NCBI GenBank assembly: GCA_013152795.1
Contig: JAADFS010000057.1
Coordinates: 1 to 18,968 of the forward strand
Direction of reading: 5' to 3'
Origin: Deferribacteres bacterium
GTDB taxonomy: Bacteria > Nitrospirota > Thermodesulfovibrionia > UBA6902
Length of the DNA: 18,968 nucleotides
Shown here in pieces: positions 1 through 8,492 of this stretch (position 1 is the stretch's first letter; every line of letters starts with the position of its first letter). The notes under the pieces were generated by a model that searched no databases, was not told the DNA's origin, and worked only from the letters and a program-made list of their open reading frames with translations. The position numbers and the translations under genes are program-made.

Positions 1-1
1 C

Positions 2-1003
2 GAGGCCTACGGCACGGACAGCACGGACAGCCTTACAACAGAGTCTGAATACTTTTCGCAGGGGCTGAATTTCAGCGCAAGCGCAAGGCCCGTGGACAAG
101 CTGCTGTTTTCCGTGACCTATTCCATAACGAGAACGGATCAGAATCCCGATTCAGTGCCTGCCTCTGTGAGCGGCATGTTTTCGAATATATTCAATAAAT
201 CCGCCTCAGGGGAAAAGGATGACTTCAGTTGCAATATACAGAGAAACTACAGCGCCGGCGCTACGTGGATGGCCCACAAGCTGCTCACCACCTCCCTCGG
301 GGTTCAGCGGAACGAGACTTTTAACGACACCGGCACCACGGACATAGACTATAACACCTATTCGCTGTCTTTCAGTTCATCGCCGGTGCCTGCCGTTGAT
401 GCAACCCTCTCCCTGATAAGGAGTGACAGGTTTGACTCCGGAGAGAGGTCGTCGACGGACAATACAGTCCTGTTAAGCGTCGGCTCCAGGCTGTACAGGT
501 ACATCAACATGATTACAGACATGGGGTATACCCTGACCGACTCTTTTGAAAGCGACACACAGTCATCCAGCCGGTTTATCAACGGCTCCCTCGATGTTGA
601 TTTTACCCGGAGGGTAACGGGCACCTTCACGTACGGTTTTTTCTCATCACGGGCTGACGGTTCATCCAGTGACTCAAAAAAGGGGGCGGCGGTAATTACT
701 TACCGGCCGGGCCGCCTGGTAAACCTCTCCGGAAGGTTCGAGGTATCGGACTCCGACGGAGATACGGTTACAACAGAGGGAGTGACCGTGAACCTGTATC
801 CGCTTCCGGTTATACAGGTGAACATGGATTTCCGTCATGACAATTTCTCAGGCTCAGGCACGAGAGACAGGCTGGGCAGTTCCGTAACCTGGGTCGTAAC
901 AAAATTCATCAGGGCCAGGATGAACTACAACTATGCGCGGGATATGCGGGAGGAGAGGGCCGAAAACCACAGTCTGAACGCAAATCTGAACATAAGATTC
1001 TGA
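2..1003 (+). CDS. Outer-membrane beta-barrel protein, 3' part only
   Basis: The frame is open from the first bases of the window, so the true start lies upstream and about 333 residues are visible. There is no cytochrome motif or catalytic signature. The sequence shows many short amphipathic stretches with alternating hydrophobic and polar residues, rich in Ser, Thr, Asp, Asn, Tyr and Phe and almost free of Cys, separated by polar turns. It ends in NLNIRF with a terminal Phe, the usual BAM-recognised end of outer-membrane barrels. This fits the C-terminal strands of a large porin-like barrel. The family cannot be named from this part. It is followed after about 96 nt by three outer-membrane-type lipoproteins and multiheme cytochromes, so a role as the pore of an electron conduit or secretion complex is possible but inferred. 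A GTG at 92 is in frame but internal. Confidence 0.7.
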   Translation, partial: EAYGTDSTDSLTTESEYFSQGLNFSASARPVDKLLFSVTYSITRTDQNPDSVPASVSGMFSNIFNKSASGEKDDFSCNIQRNYSAGATWMAHKLLTTSLGVQRNETFNDTGTTDIDYNTYSLSFSSSPVPAVDATLSLIRSDRFDSGERSSTDNTVLLSVGSRLYRYINMITDMGYTLTDSFESDTQSSSRFINGSLDVDFTRRVTGTFTYGFFSSRADGSSSDSKKGAAVITYRPGRLVNLSGRFEVSDSDGDTVTTEGVTVNLYPLPVIQVNMDFRHDNFSGSGTRDRLGSSVTWVVTKFIRARMNYNYARDMREERAENHSLNANLNIRF

Positions 1004-1009
1004 GCCTGC

Positions 1010-1038
1010 TTGAAAATTGCGGCTCAAACAGTTATCTT
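1010..1038 (+). promoter_or_regulatory. Possible sigma-70-type promoter upstream of the lipoprotein series
   Basis: TTGAAA (1010-1015) is followed after 17 nt by TATCTT (1033-1038), a fair -35 and a weak -10. It lies in the 96-nt gap after the barrel gene and would start transcription near 1045, about 55 nt before the first lipoprotein. It is a match by eye only; read-through from the barrel gene is equally possible. Confidence 0.3.
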
Positions 1039-1099
1039 GTATATGGTCGGATTTAATGATACATAAACCGGCGTTGTTTTTATGCCTTTAATTTGAATT

Positions 1100-1699
1100 A
1101 TGTATAACATGTCAGGGAAAAGACGAAAAACATCCATTTCCGTATTACTGGCCGCCGTATGCCTGCTTGTCTTTATTTACGGGTGCAGCGGCACGAAGAA
1201 CTATACGAGCTACACGAGGCCGCAGTTTGATATTGCGGGTATTAAGAAAATAGCAGTGTTGCCCTTTGAAAACTACACGTCTGAACCCTATGCCGCGGAA
1301 AGGGTCAGAAGGGCCGTTATGATAGAACTCATGTCCAGGGGCGTTGAAGTTACGGAGCCGGGTGAGATCACGGCTGTTTTGAGAAAACAGAGGATAAGGT
1401 CTATCCGCAATATAACGGTTGAAAACATACGGGACATCGGGGATGCCCTGGGTGTGGATGCGGTCATGAAGGGGTCGGTAGGGGCCTTCGGGATCAGGAA
1501 GGGCATATCTGTAACATACCCGGAGGTGTCAGTTAATCTGACGCTCATTGAGCCGGAGTCAGGCGATATTATCTGGGCGGCGTCGAATACCTCAGGGGGT
1601 GCCGGTTTCTGGACGAGGCACTTCGGCGTGGAGGGCCCCACGCTGGATGAGGCCGCTGCAAAGGTGGTAAGAGAGGCGCTGGATACGTTGTTTCAATAG
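1100..1699 (+). CDS. CsgG/LpoB-type outer-membrane lipoprotein (paralog 1)
   Basis: A 199-residue lipoprotein. A basic N-terminus (KRRK, residues 7-10) precedes a hydrophobic segment and a lipobox ending IYGC, with Cys29 as the likely lipidated residue. Ser at +2 suggests outer-membrane sorting by the E. coli rule. The mature part has the pattern of CsgG/LpoB/GNA1162-like proteins: a strand KKIAVLPFENYT, a helix with AAERVRRAV, a strand with VEVTEPGEI, then DAVMKGSVGAFG, a strand-rich centre and IIWAA near the end. It is clearly paralogous to the next gene, sharing PGE(I/V)TA, GSV and RHFG. The function is not known; family members form or regulate outer-membrane assemblies. The first ATG after an in-frame stop (1094-1096) is at 1100. 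A second ATG at 1109 is also possible. No clear Shine-Dalgarno is seen for either. Confidence 0.72.
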   Translation: MYNMSGKRRKTSISVLLAAVCLLVFIYGCSGTKNYTSYTRPQFDIAGIKKIAVLPFENYTSEPYAAERVRRAVMIELMSRGVEVTEPGEITAVLRKQRIRSIRNITVENIRDIGDALGVDAVMKGSVGAFGIRKGISVTYPEVSVNLTLIEPESGDIIWAASNTSGGAGFWTRHFGVEGPTLDEAAAKVVREALDTLFQ

Positions 1700-1705
1700 G
1701 CAGAG

Positions 1706-1725
1706 GCCGGGGTACGGTACCCGGC
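1706..1725 (+). other. GC-rich hairpin between lipoprotein genes
   Basis: GCCGGG (1706-1711) pairs with CCCGGC (1720-1725) around an 8-nt loop that can itself partly pair. It starts 7 nt after the stop of the first lipoprotein. No T-run follows, so it is not a standard intrinsic terminator. It may stabilise the mRNA end or attenuate transcription into the next gene. Confidence 0.4.
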
Positions 1726-1836
1726 AATCCGATAAAAAATTATAATAACCCGATAAATGCTGTCTGATAATCTCATCTTTATGATAAAATAGAGCGCTTG
1801 CTGAATTTACAATCTTAAGAAACCGGGAAAGACAAA

Positions 1837-2418
1837 ATGAGTTTAAGTAAAAAGTCCATATTTATACTGGTAGTTATTATATTGCTTTCTGTGGCGGGAT
1901 GCTACAGGAAGAGCGCACCTGTTTATTATATGCGCGAGGATGTAGACTTCAGTTTCATCAAAAAGGTGGCGGTGATGCCCCTGCAGAACCTGACGGATGA
2001 GAGATATGCGGATGAGATCGTAAGGCAGACGGTTATCAGTGAGTTGCTCGCATCGGGGCTTGTCGATGTAACGATTCCCGGCGAGGTAACGGCCGCCCTG
2101 GAGAAGTTGAATATCAAGTCGGCTGCATCCCTGAATCCCGACCAGATAAAACAGATAGGGAAATTACTCAATGTCCAGGCACTTATTTTAGGTTCGGTAC
2201 AGCAGTACGGTGAGGTGAAATTCGGCAGTGTCACGGCGCCGGAAGTGACGATTACCCTGATGATGGCTGATGTAAATACAGGTACCATCCTGTGGTCGGT
2301 TACAAGAACGCTCGGGGGAAGCAGTTTTATGTCAAGGCATTTCGGAGCGAAATCCAAAACCATGAGCGAGACCGTCGTGGCGGTGGTAAGAGAGGCGCTA
2401 CAGACGTTTACCGAATAA
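1837..2418 (+). CDS. CsgG/LpoB-type outer-membrane lipoprotein (paralog 2)
   Basis: A 193-residue lipoprotein. The signal peptide has Lys5-Lys6, a long hydrophobic core and the lipobox VAGC, with Cys22 lipidated and Tyr at +2 (not Asp, so outer membrane is expected). The mature domain matches the preceding gene from start to end: IKKVAVMPLQNLT, ADEIVRQTVISEL, VTIPGEVTAAL, ALILGSVQQYG, ILW, SRHFG and a closing VVREALQTF. It is therefore a tandem paralog. The CsgG/LpoB-like fold is inferred from this strand-helix pattern and the GSV signature, not from a search. The start at ATG 1837 is preceded by a weak purine-rich stretch (GGGAAAGA). No catalytic residues are seen, which suits a structural or regulatory role at the outer membrane. 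Confidence 0.72.
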   Translation: MSLSKKSIFILVVIILLSVAGCYRKSAPVYYMREDVDFSFIKKVAVMPLQNLTDERYADEIVRQTVISELLASGLVDVTIPGEVTAALEKLNIKSAASLNPDQIKQIGKLLNVQALILGSVQQYGEVKFGSVTAPEVTITLMMADVNTGTILWSVTRTLGGSSFMSRHFGAKSKTMSETVVAVVREALQTFTE

Positions 2419-2473
2419 AAAAAATCACTTCCAGATTAATGTCTTTCCCTGCACCTGGGTGTTTATTTTGCCG

Positions 2474-3544
2474 ATGAAGAAAGTATGTCTTATCTGGGTT
2501 ATATCGTTTTTTATCCTCTTATCCTGTTCCGGACATAAGGGCGTTAAACAGGATACTGCGCTGCCGGAAGTCCCGCCTAAAAAAGAAGAAACACCGAACC
2601 CTGCCGGTAAAAGAATCGTTGTGTTTCCATTCGCCAATCTGACAGACAGTGCAGCCGCACTGAAAGAGTCCATGCCCGTGCTGGTGGGCCGCCTCGAAGA
2701 AAAGGGATACGAAGTGGTGGGAGAGGATGCCCTCTATGATATGCTGTGCCGGAAAAGGATCAGATATACCGGCTATGTACCGGCCGGACTTGCCCGCGAG
2801 ATAAAAGATGGATTCGGCGTCTCATTCATCCTGACAGGCGCGGTTGTTTCATTCTCCGCCGGGAAAAACCCCCAGGTCGGCCTTTTGTCGAGACTGATCG
2901 ACGCATCGGACGGGGCCGTTGTCTGGGCTGACTATGCCTCTGTTACAGGGGATGATTTTGCCGGGATACTGGAAACAGGCAAGATAAGAACCGTACAGGA
3001 TCTTGTCCCCGAGGCCGTAGACAGGCTGCTTGCCTCTTTCAGTACATCCCGCTCCCGGAAAGACGCTGCCTTCAGGGTGGCGGTGCTGCCGTTTCTGAAC
3101 CGCAGCAAGTTCAGGAATGCAGGAATGATCAGCACGTATCTGTTGCTCGTGGACATGCTGAAGAACAGCAGATTTGTGCCGGTGGAGTACGGTAATGTCA
3201 GGGAAGTGATCGTGGACAGAAGCATCAGGAGCAGGGGGGAACTGGATTTTGAAGATATGAGGGCGCTGTCGCGGGCCCTGAATGTGGAAGGGATCGTGGT
3301 GGGTACCGTGGAGCGCTACTCCGCATCCGACCCCCCGGCGGTGGCCGTTACAGTCAGGCTGCTGGACGCCCGTAACAACAGGATATTGTGGTATAATAGT
3401 CACCAGTTGACCGGGGAGGATGACATAGTCGTGTTTGACCGGGGGAGGATCAGAACCGTTGATAAAGTGGCCTACAGGGCGGTGTCGGAACTGGTTGAGA
3501 GAATGCAGGAAGAAGTGAATGGAACAATGGCGCTGAACCAATGA
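2474..3544 (+). CDS. Two-domain CsgG/LpoB-type lipoprotein
   Basis: A 356-residue lipoprotein and the third member of the series. The ATG at 2474 gives a compact signal peptide (MKKV, hydrophobic core, lipobox LLSC with Cys18 and Ser at +2). A GTG at 2459 is in frame but adds only five residues with no better ribosome site. The mature part holds two copies of the domain seen once in the two upstream genes. Copy 1 runs about residues 45-180 with RIVVFPFANLT and FILTGAV. Copy 2 runs about residues 200-345 with FRVAVLPFLNRS, GIVVGTVERYS and RILWYN. Both copies end with a matching stretch (GKIRTVQDLV and GRIRTVDKVA). This is an internal duplication. The gene ends in a TGA only 3 nt before the ATG of the isomerase gene, which indicates one transcript and probable coupling. 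The role is unknown. Confidence 0.72.
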   Translation: MKKVCLIWVISFFILLSCSGHKGVKQDTALPEVPPKKEETPNPAGKRIVVFPFANLTDSAAALKESMPVLVGRLEEKGYEVVGEDALYDMLCRKRIRYTGYVPAGLAREIKDGFGVSFILTGAVVSFSAGKNPQVGLLSRLIDASDGAVVWADYASVTGDDFAGILETGKIRTVQDLVPEAVDRLLASFSTSRSRKDAAFRVAVLPFLNRSKFRNAGMISTYLLLVDMLKNSRFVPVEYGNVREVIVDRSIRSRGELDFEDMRALSRALNVEGIVVGTVERYSASDPPAVAVTVRLLDARNNRILWYNSHQLTGEDDIVVFDRGRIRTVDKVAYRAVSELVERMQEEVNGTMALNQ

Positions 3545-3547
3545 TTG

Positions 3548-5206
3548 ATGACCATATTGAAAATACATAGCCCGCTGAACCCGACAAAGACGGACGACGT
3601 GTTACGCTGCATACTATGCGCCGTTATATGCGCCCTGATCTTATCGGGCTGCGCATCCATATCGCATAAAAGAGATATTCTCGCCGTGGTGGACGGCGAG
3701 CCGATAACCGAAGCCGATCTGGAATATTCATTAGATGTAGCCCATCGCAGGGAGAATCTTTCATCCGCCGGAGACCTGAATATATCACAATATCTCCAGA
3801 AGCTGATAGATGAAAGACTGATCATCCAGGAAGCAAGGCGCATGGGCATGGATGAGTATCCGGAGGTCCAGAAGAAGATAGACGCATATATCCTCCGGGA
3901 ATCGGTGATGAGGCTGTATGAGGATGAGATCGCCTCGAAAGTCACGGTCAGTGAAGAAGACATAGTAAATTTCTACAAGGAGAATTATGAGCGTCTTTCC
4001 CTCGGTATAATCGAGGTCGACAGTAAAGAAGATGCGGATAAGATACTCGCGCAACTGAAGAATGGGGAGGATTTCATGGAACTTGCCCGGAAATACTCCG
4101 CTTACTCCCATAAAAACAACAACGGTACGGTTACACTCAGGCGGAACGCCCTGAGCCCCGCGCTGGCGGCGGCTGTATCGGGGCTGAAACCCGGAGAGAT
4201 CACCGGTGTCACCAGGTCCGGCAGGAAATACTACATACTGAAACTCATGGACAGGCAGGAGGCCCCGGATGATGAACTCCCCCGCGTCAGAAAGAATATA
4301 GAACGGGCTATAAGGCGGCAGAGGGAGGCGGCGCGCAGCGATGAGTATCTGAAATATCTCCGTGAAAAGGCGGACCTGAAGATCAATCGTGAAATCCTTG
4401 CATCCATCGACCCGTCCGTTAAAGGCGCGGAGCGGGAAAGGCTGCTGAAGGATAAAAGGCCGCTGGTGGAACTGGACGGCTCCATCCTGACGGTGGGGGA
4501 GTTTGCGGCCATGATCCCGAAGAATTACATGCAGCCGGTGAAAAAAATACTTGACAACTGGATCGACAGTAAACTGGTGGACACGGAGGCCCTCAGCCGT
4601 CATTATGAAAAAAGATCCCCGCTGAAGGGGATGGTGTTTCGCTACAGGAACCAGGTGCTGATGAACACATTTATCAAAGAAGTGCTCTCCCCCAATGTAA
4701 AAATCTCCGACAAGGATCTGAAAGACTATTATCTGAGTCATAAAGAGGATTTTCTCAGGCCCGTCCGTTACAACATACAGCAGATAACACTGAAAACGAG
4801 GGAGGAGGCGGAGGATACGTTAAGGAGCCTGCAAAACGGTGCGGACTTTGCCTGGCTGGCAAAAAACAGATCAGTCGATGAAGCAGCCTCCAGGGGCGGC
4901 AATATCGGCTGGGTGGCCGCACACCAGTTGCCCGGGCCTGCAAGGGAGATTGTGAAAAAGCTCAAACCGGGTGAAATAAGCCCTGTTCTGGAGATCAAGC
5001 CCTTTTACAGGATTATCAGGCTCCAGAAGAAAACCGGAAAAGAGCCGTATGAATTTGACAGGGTGAAGGAGGCCGTGCGCAGGAGGGTGTTTGCGGAAAA
5101 ATACAGGGAGCTTTATGACGGATATGTTGACAGGCTGAAACAGGGCGCCCGGATAAAAATCTACAATGATGCAGTCGAATCATTCGAGAAGATGTTCATG
5201 AAGTGA
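3548..5206 (+). CDS. SurA/PpiC-type peptidyl-prolyl isomerase lipoprotein
   Basis: A 552-residue exported chaperone or isomerase. The lipobox LSGC places the lipidated Cys at residue 35, with Ala at +2. A SurA_N-like domain follows (VVDGEPITEADLE, then YLQKLIDERLIIQEARRMG). Two parvulin-like regions come next. The first (about residues 150-240) keeps GEDFMELARKYS and LKPGEITG but lacks the usual His and GGDLG signature, so it is probably non-catalytic. The second (about residues 400-500) keeps GADFAWLA, GGNIGW and LKPGEISPVLE, but has QQI where active parvulins have HIL. Such proteins guide folding of exported and outer-membrane proteins. Here the likely clients are the neighbouring barrel or cytochromes, by inference. 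A TTG at 3545 and a GTG at 3599 are alternative starts; 3599 would shorten the long n-region. Confidence 0.85.
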   Translation: MTILKIHSPLNPTKTDDVLRCILCAVICALILSGCASISHKRDILAVVDGEPITEADLEYSLDVAHRRENLSSAGDLNISQYLQKLIDERLIIQEARRMGMDEYPEVQKKIDAYILRESVMRLYEDEIASKVTVSEEDIVNFYKENYERLSLGIIEVDSKEDADKILAQLKNGEDFMELARKYSAYSHKNNNGTVTLRRNALSPALAAAVSGLKPGEITGVTRSGRKYYILKLMDRQEAPDDELPRVRKNIERAIRRQREAARSDEYLKYLREKADLKINREILASIDPSVKGAERERLLKDKRPLVELDGSILTVGEFAAMIPKNYMQPVKKILDNWIDSKLVDTEALSRHYEKRSPLKGMVFRYRNQVLMNTFIKEVLSPNVKISDKDLKDYYLSHKEDFLRPVRYNIQQITLKTREEAEDTLRSLQNGADFAWLAKNRSVDEAASRGGNIGWVAAHQLPGPAREIVKKLKPGEISPVLEIKPFYRIIRLQKKTGKEPYEFDRVKEAVRRRVFAEKYRELYDGYVDRLKQGARIKIYNDAVESFEKMFMK

Positions 5207-5221
5207 CCGGCGGATAAGAAT

Positions 5222-7183
5222 ATGATCAGCTACAGGAGACATTTTCTGGGACTTTTTGTCTTGTTCTTTGTTTTCGCTGTTGTGGCCGCATGTGTCCCGG
5301 AGAAAAAGGTAAGAAAGGTGAGGGGCTTTGCGCCCAAACCCTGCCTGGAGTGCCACAAGGAGAATCTGAAGGACCTCGCGAAGAAGTTCGTTCATGCACC
5401 GATGGGCAAACGGGACTGCGAGGCCTGCCACCTCCGGCACGGCAGGCTTGCCGTTAAGTCCTTTGTGAAAAGGAACGAGAATGAACTCTGTTTCACCTGC
5501 CATTCAGACATGGCAAAGGATGTTGAAAATATGGCGAGCATCCATACGGTTCTGAAGCAGGGCAAGTGCGTTGCGTGCCACAACCCCCATGCATCGGATA
5601 ACAGGTTCCTGCAGGAAAAGGTGGGCAGCGAACAGTGCCTTGCGTGTCATGACAGGGGGGCCTTTGAGCGGAAAAAGCGCCACAAGGCCCTTGACAAGGG
5701 CTGTCTTGTATGCCATGCGCCGCACGGCTCTCAATACAAGTACAATCTCGTAAAGGATGAGGTCGAGCTCTGCGGCTCCTGCCATGATTACACCGATGGT
5801 GTTTTCACCGCCGCTCACAGGGACTATCCCGTTGAAGAGGCCGGGTGCTCGGGTTGCCATACACCGCACAGCTCCACAAACGACAAACTGCTCAGGGAAT
5901 CCGTCCATGAGCCCGTGGGGCTCGGCCGGTGCAGCTCCTGCCACAAACCGGCTGGCGGTACTGATCCGCTGGGCACAATCGCGCGGGGTGACACGCTGTG
6001 TTACAAGTGCCACAAGAAAGAGCAGAAGGAATATATGACAGCCTACAGGCATCCCCTGACCGACGAAGGCAAATGCCTGACCTGCCACAGCCCCCATGCC
6101 TCGGATTACCCGAAGGTTACACTGAAGGGGAAGGTGGAAATCTGCACGGGCTGTCACGCCGAGAGGCCGAAAACGGATGTAAGCCGCCTGCATGAGCCGA
6201 TTAAAACACAGGGATGCACTGCGTGCCATAATCCGCACGCCTCGAAGAATCCGTTTTATCTGAAGGAATCCCCGAAGAAAATATGTATTACATGCCATTC
6301 AGACACGGCGAAAGAGATGAAAGAGGCATACACGCACGAACCGTTTTCAAGACTCCAGTGTACGAAATGCCATGATTCGCACGGGACGGACAATCCCGAA
6401 ATGCTCAAAACCCCTCTGCGGGATATGTGTTATACCTGTCATGAAGAGGCGGAGGCGGAGTTTTTCAAGATTTATATCCATACGCCCGTGGAAAAGAGGC
6501 AGTGCGCCGCCTGTCACAAGTCCCATGCGTCGGCCTTCAAGGACCTGCTGAGAAATCCGCCTGACCGGCTTTGTGTGACCTGCCATGACAGCATGTTTCT
6601 TGAAGTAGGCGAAGACGGCACCCATCCGTTGTTCCGGGAGCGAAAATGTGAAACATGTCATGACCCGCATGCAAGCAATTATACCGCCTCCACGGTCAAG
6701 CCCCTGAAAGAGCTGTGCTATGACTGCCATAAGACCCTGGAGGCCGAGGTAAAGCTCAGCGACAATGTCCACCTTCCCGTCGAAGAAGGAAAGTGCACTG
6801 AATGCCACAACCCCCACGGGACAAAGCTCAGATACCAGTTGCTGAACCGCCCGAACGAACTCTGCCTATCCTGCCACCAGCGAATAGTCACAACCAAGGC
6901 GAGAAAGGGGCATCTGTCAATGAAAGAAGGGGACTGCCTGAGCTGCCATACATCACACTACTCCGGCCTGAAGAAACTGCTTAACAGGAAGGATCCACAG
7001 ATATGTATCCAGTGTCATCTGATAGATACGGAAAGGCTTCTAAGCGGCCACAGACAGCCGGTGGCTGAAATCAGCCGCTGCCTGAGCTGCCACGAACCGC
7101 ATGTAACGGAAAAGCCCGGTATGCTTAAAAGCATAACTCATGAACCCTTCAGACAGGGGGATTGCGAGGCGTGCCATGATTAA
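5222..7183 (+). CDS. 26-heme c-type cytochrome lipoprotein (doubled-CXXCH type)
   Basis: A 653-residue protein with 26 CXXCH motifs by direct count, about one per 25 residues, so it could carry 26 c-type hemes. The signal ends in VAAC, giving a lipidated Cys24 with Val at +2, so it is probably anchored to the outer membrane. The body is a repeat of a two-heme module of 40-55 residues: HxP, a short gap, GxCxxCHxPHxS, about 15 residues, then LCxxCH. Many extra His residues (in NPH and HxP) can serve as second axial ligands. It follows the isomerase by 15 nt and overlaps the next cytochrome by 8 nt, so all are probably co-transcribed. The last module stops right after CEACHD, with no following half. 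It likely moves electrons across the periplasm or outer membrane. Partner and redox substrate are unknown. Confidence 0.88.
   Translation: MISYRRHFLGLFVLFFVFAVVAACVPEKKVRKVRGFAPKPCLECHKENLKDLAKKFVHAPMGKRDCEACHLRHGRLAVKSFVKRNENELCFTCHSDMAKDVENMASIHTVLKQGKCVACHNPHASDNRFLQEKVGSEQCLACHDRGAFERKKRHKALDKGCLVCHAPHGSQYKYNLVKDEVELCGSCHDYTDGVFTAAHRDYPVEEAGCSGCHTPHSSTNDKLLRESVHEPVGLGRCSSCHKPAGGTDPLGTIARGDTLCYKCHKKEQKEYMTAYRHPLTDEGKCLTCHSPHASDYPKVTLKGKVEICTGCHAERPKTDVSRLHEPIKTQGCTACHNPHASKNPFYLKESPKKICITCHSDTAKEMKEAYTHEPFSRLQCTKCHDSHGTDNPEMLKTPLRDMCYTCHEEAEAEFFKIYIHTPVEKRQCAACHKSHASAFKDLLRNPPDRLCVTCHDSMFLEVGEDGTHPLFRERKCETCHDPHASNYTASTVKPLKELCYDCHKTLEAEVKLSDNVHLPVEEGKCTECHNPHGTKLRYQLLNRPNELCLSCHQRIVTTKARKGHLSMKEGDCLSCHTSHYSGLKKLLNRKDPQICIQCHLIDTERLLSGHRQPVAEISRCLSCHEPHVTEKPGMLKSITHEPFRQGDCEACHD
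7166..7169 (+). promoter_or_regulatory. Shine-Dalgarno that sets the 16-heme cytochrome start
   Basis: GAGG lies 6 nt before ATG 7176. The other in-frame starts (7140 and 7197) have no ribosome site at proper spacing. The site is inside the last codons of the 26-heme gene, which implies translational coupling. Confidence 0.6.
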
Positions 7184-8474
7184 GTCAAAAGAGCGCATGA
7201 CGGAAAACACTCACAGGAAGGCGGCGCAGTGGCGCCTGCTTATCCTCCTGTGTTCAGTGCTTGCGATATCCTTCATCACCGGCGGTAATGCCTCTGCACG
7301 GGTCAAGCTCAAAGGCAAGGTACCCGAGCTCTGCTACAAGTGCCACAAGGAATTGAAAAAGGAGCTGTCTGATAAATACGTTCACGTCCTTTTTAAAAAG
7401 GGCCGGTGCCTGAAATGCCACAATTCACACGTCAGTAATGTCAAGGGCCTGATGAGCAACGATGTTGATTCCATCTGCATGAACTGCCACACGGATATCA
7501 GAGACCTTGTCCGGAAGGGCGCCATGCACAGCGCGCTCAGGGAGAGCATATGCACTGACTGCCATTATGCCCACAGCGGGGAGAACAAGAGTCCAAAAGA
7601 AAAAACCCTCTGCCTGAACTGTCACGAGGACATCAAGGATCAGATGAAGAAATCCTATGCATGCCTGCCGTTCAGGGAAGGCAAGTGCTCGGCGTGCCAT
7701 GACTCCCATGGCTCTGTTGAAGACAACCTGCTGCGTTCATCCCCCAACAGGCTGTGCCGGACATGCCACTCAACCCCCGCGTGCACTGCGGGCGGGGTAT
7801 CCATTGCCTCTGCGATAAAAGACATGGATTGCACGACATGCCATTCAGGCCACAGCTCAAAAGACAAGGGGATTCTCGGCCCGTACGGCCATACCGCCTT
7901 CATGATCAAGAAATGCACGGAGTGCCACAATCCCATTAAACCCGGCAGGAAGATCACCACCAAGGCGGAAGGGGATGCCTTGTGCTATAAGTGCCATAAA
8001 AAGGATGACCCGAAGATCTTATATATGGAGAACGACGTGCATGTGAAGGACGTAAAGAACTCCTGTAACACCTGTCATGATTATCACGCCTCGGGCAAGA
8101 GGAATCTCACAAAGAACGAGCAGAGGATATGCATCAGTTGTCATGAGAAAACCGAAAAACGGACGGCCTCCATGGAGAAGGCCCTGAAGACCGTAAAGTG
8201 CGCCCCGATCAAAAACAGGAAATGTTTTGAATGTCACATACCGGTGCATTCGGAGCGGAAGCTTTATTATATTTCAGATGAAATCACCATGTGTGCAAGA
8301 TGCCATGAGGCGCAGCACAAGATAACACATCCGATAGGTGCGGATGTAAAGGACCCCCGCAACGGACAGCCGCTGACATGTCTTTCGTGTCACAGCATGC
8401 ATTCAGCGAGGGCGAAATACATGCTCACATTCGACAGGGCGCGGGCGCTGTGCATCCAGTGCCATAAGTTGTGA
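7176..8474 (+). CDS. 16-heme c-type cytochrome, exported
   Basis: A 432-residue cytochrome with 16 CXXCH motifs. The n-region is long and basic, a hydrophobic segment covers residues 21-37, and a signal peptidase I site follows (NASA, then RVKLKG), with no lipobox. A soluble periplasmic or secreted protein is expected. The modules resemble those of the 26-heme protein (GRCLKCHNSHVSN, GKCSACHDSHGS, LCxxCH) but are less regular, with longer linkers in the second half, and the chain ends just after CIQCH. The ATG at 7176 overlaps the upstream stop in ATGATTAA, so the two are probably made together. The first heme segment (VPELCYKCH) is the kind of half-module missing at the end of the upstream protein. 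Role: electron transfer, partner unknown. Confidence 0.87.
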   Translation: MIKSKERMTENTHRKAAQWRLLILLCSVLAISFITGGNASARVKLKGKVPELCYKCHKELKKELSDKYVHVLFKKGRCLKCHNSHVSNVKGLMSNDVDSICMNCHTDIRDLVRKGAMHSALRESICTDCHYAHSGENKSPKEKTLCLNCHEDIKDQMKKSYACLPFREGKCSACHDSHGSVEDNLLRSSPNRLCRTCHSTPACTAGGVSIASAIKDMDCTTCHSGHSSKDKGILGPYGHTAFMIKKCTECHNPIKPGRKITTKAEGDALCYKCHKKDDPKILYMENDVHVKDVKNSCNTCHDYHASGKRNLTKNEQRICISCHEKTEKRTASMEKALKTVKCAPIKNRKCFECHIPVHSERKLYYISDEITMCARCHEAQHKITHPIGADVKDPRNGQPLTCLSCHSMHSARAKYMLTFDRARALCIQCHKL

Positions 8475-8492
8475 ATAATATTACTGAATCTT

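Noticed and set aside
2849..3568. - strand open frame of 239 codons over the two-domain lipoprotein
   Set aside because: Antisense to a well-supported lipoprotein gene; rich in His and Pro with no signal or domain.
3785..4741. Long - strand open frame (318 codons) across the isomerase gene
   Set aside because: It lies wholly antisense to a clear SurA/PpiC-type gene and encodes a His, Phe and Arg-rich sequence with no recognisable domain or ribosome site.
5504..6298. Long - strand open frame antisense to the 26-heme cytochrome
   Set aside because: It is a by-product of the repeated CXXCH codons, with a composition mirroring the sense repeats and no family features.
5222..8474. CRISPR-like or tandem DNA repeat array
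   Set aside because: The periodicity is at the protein level (heme modules of varying length); no identical DNA repeats with regular spacers are present.
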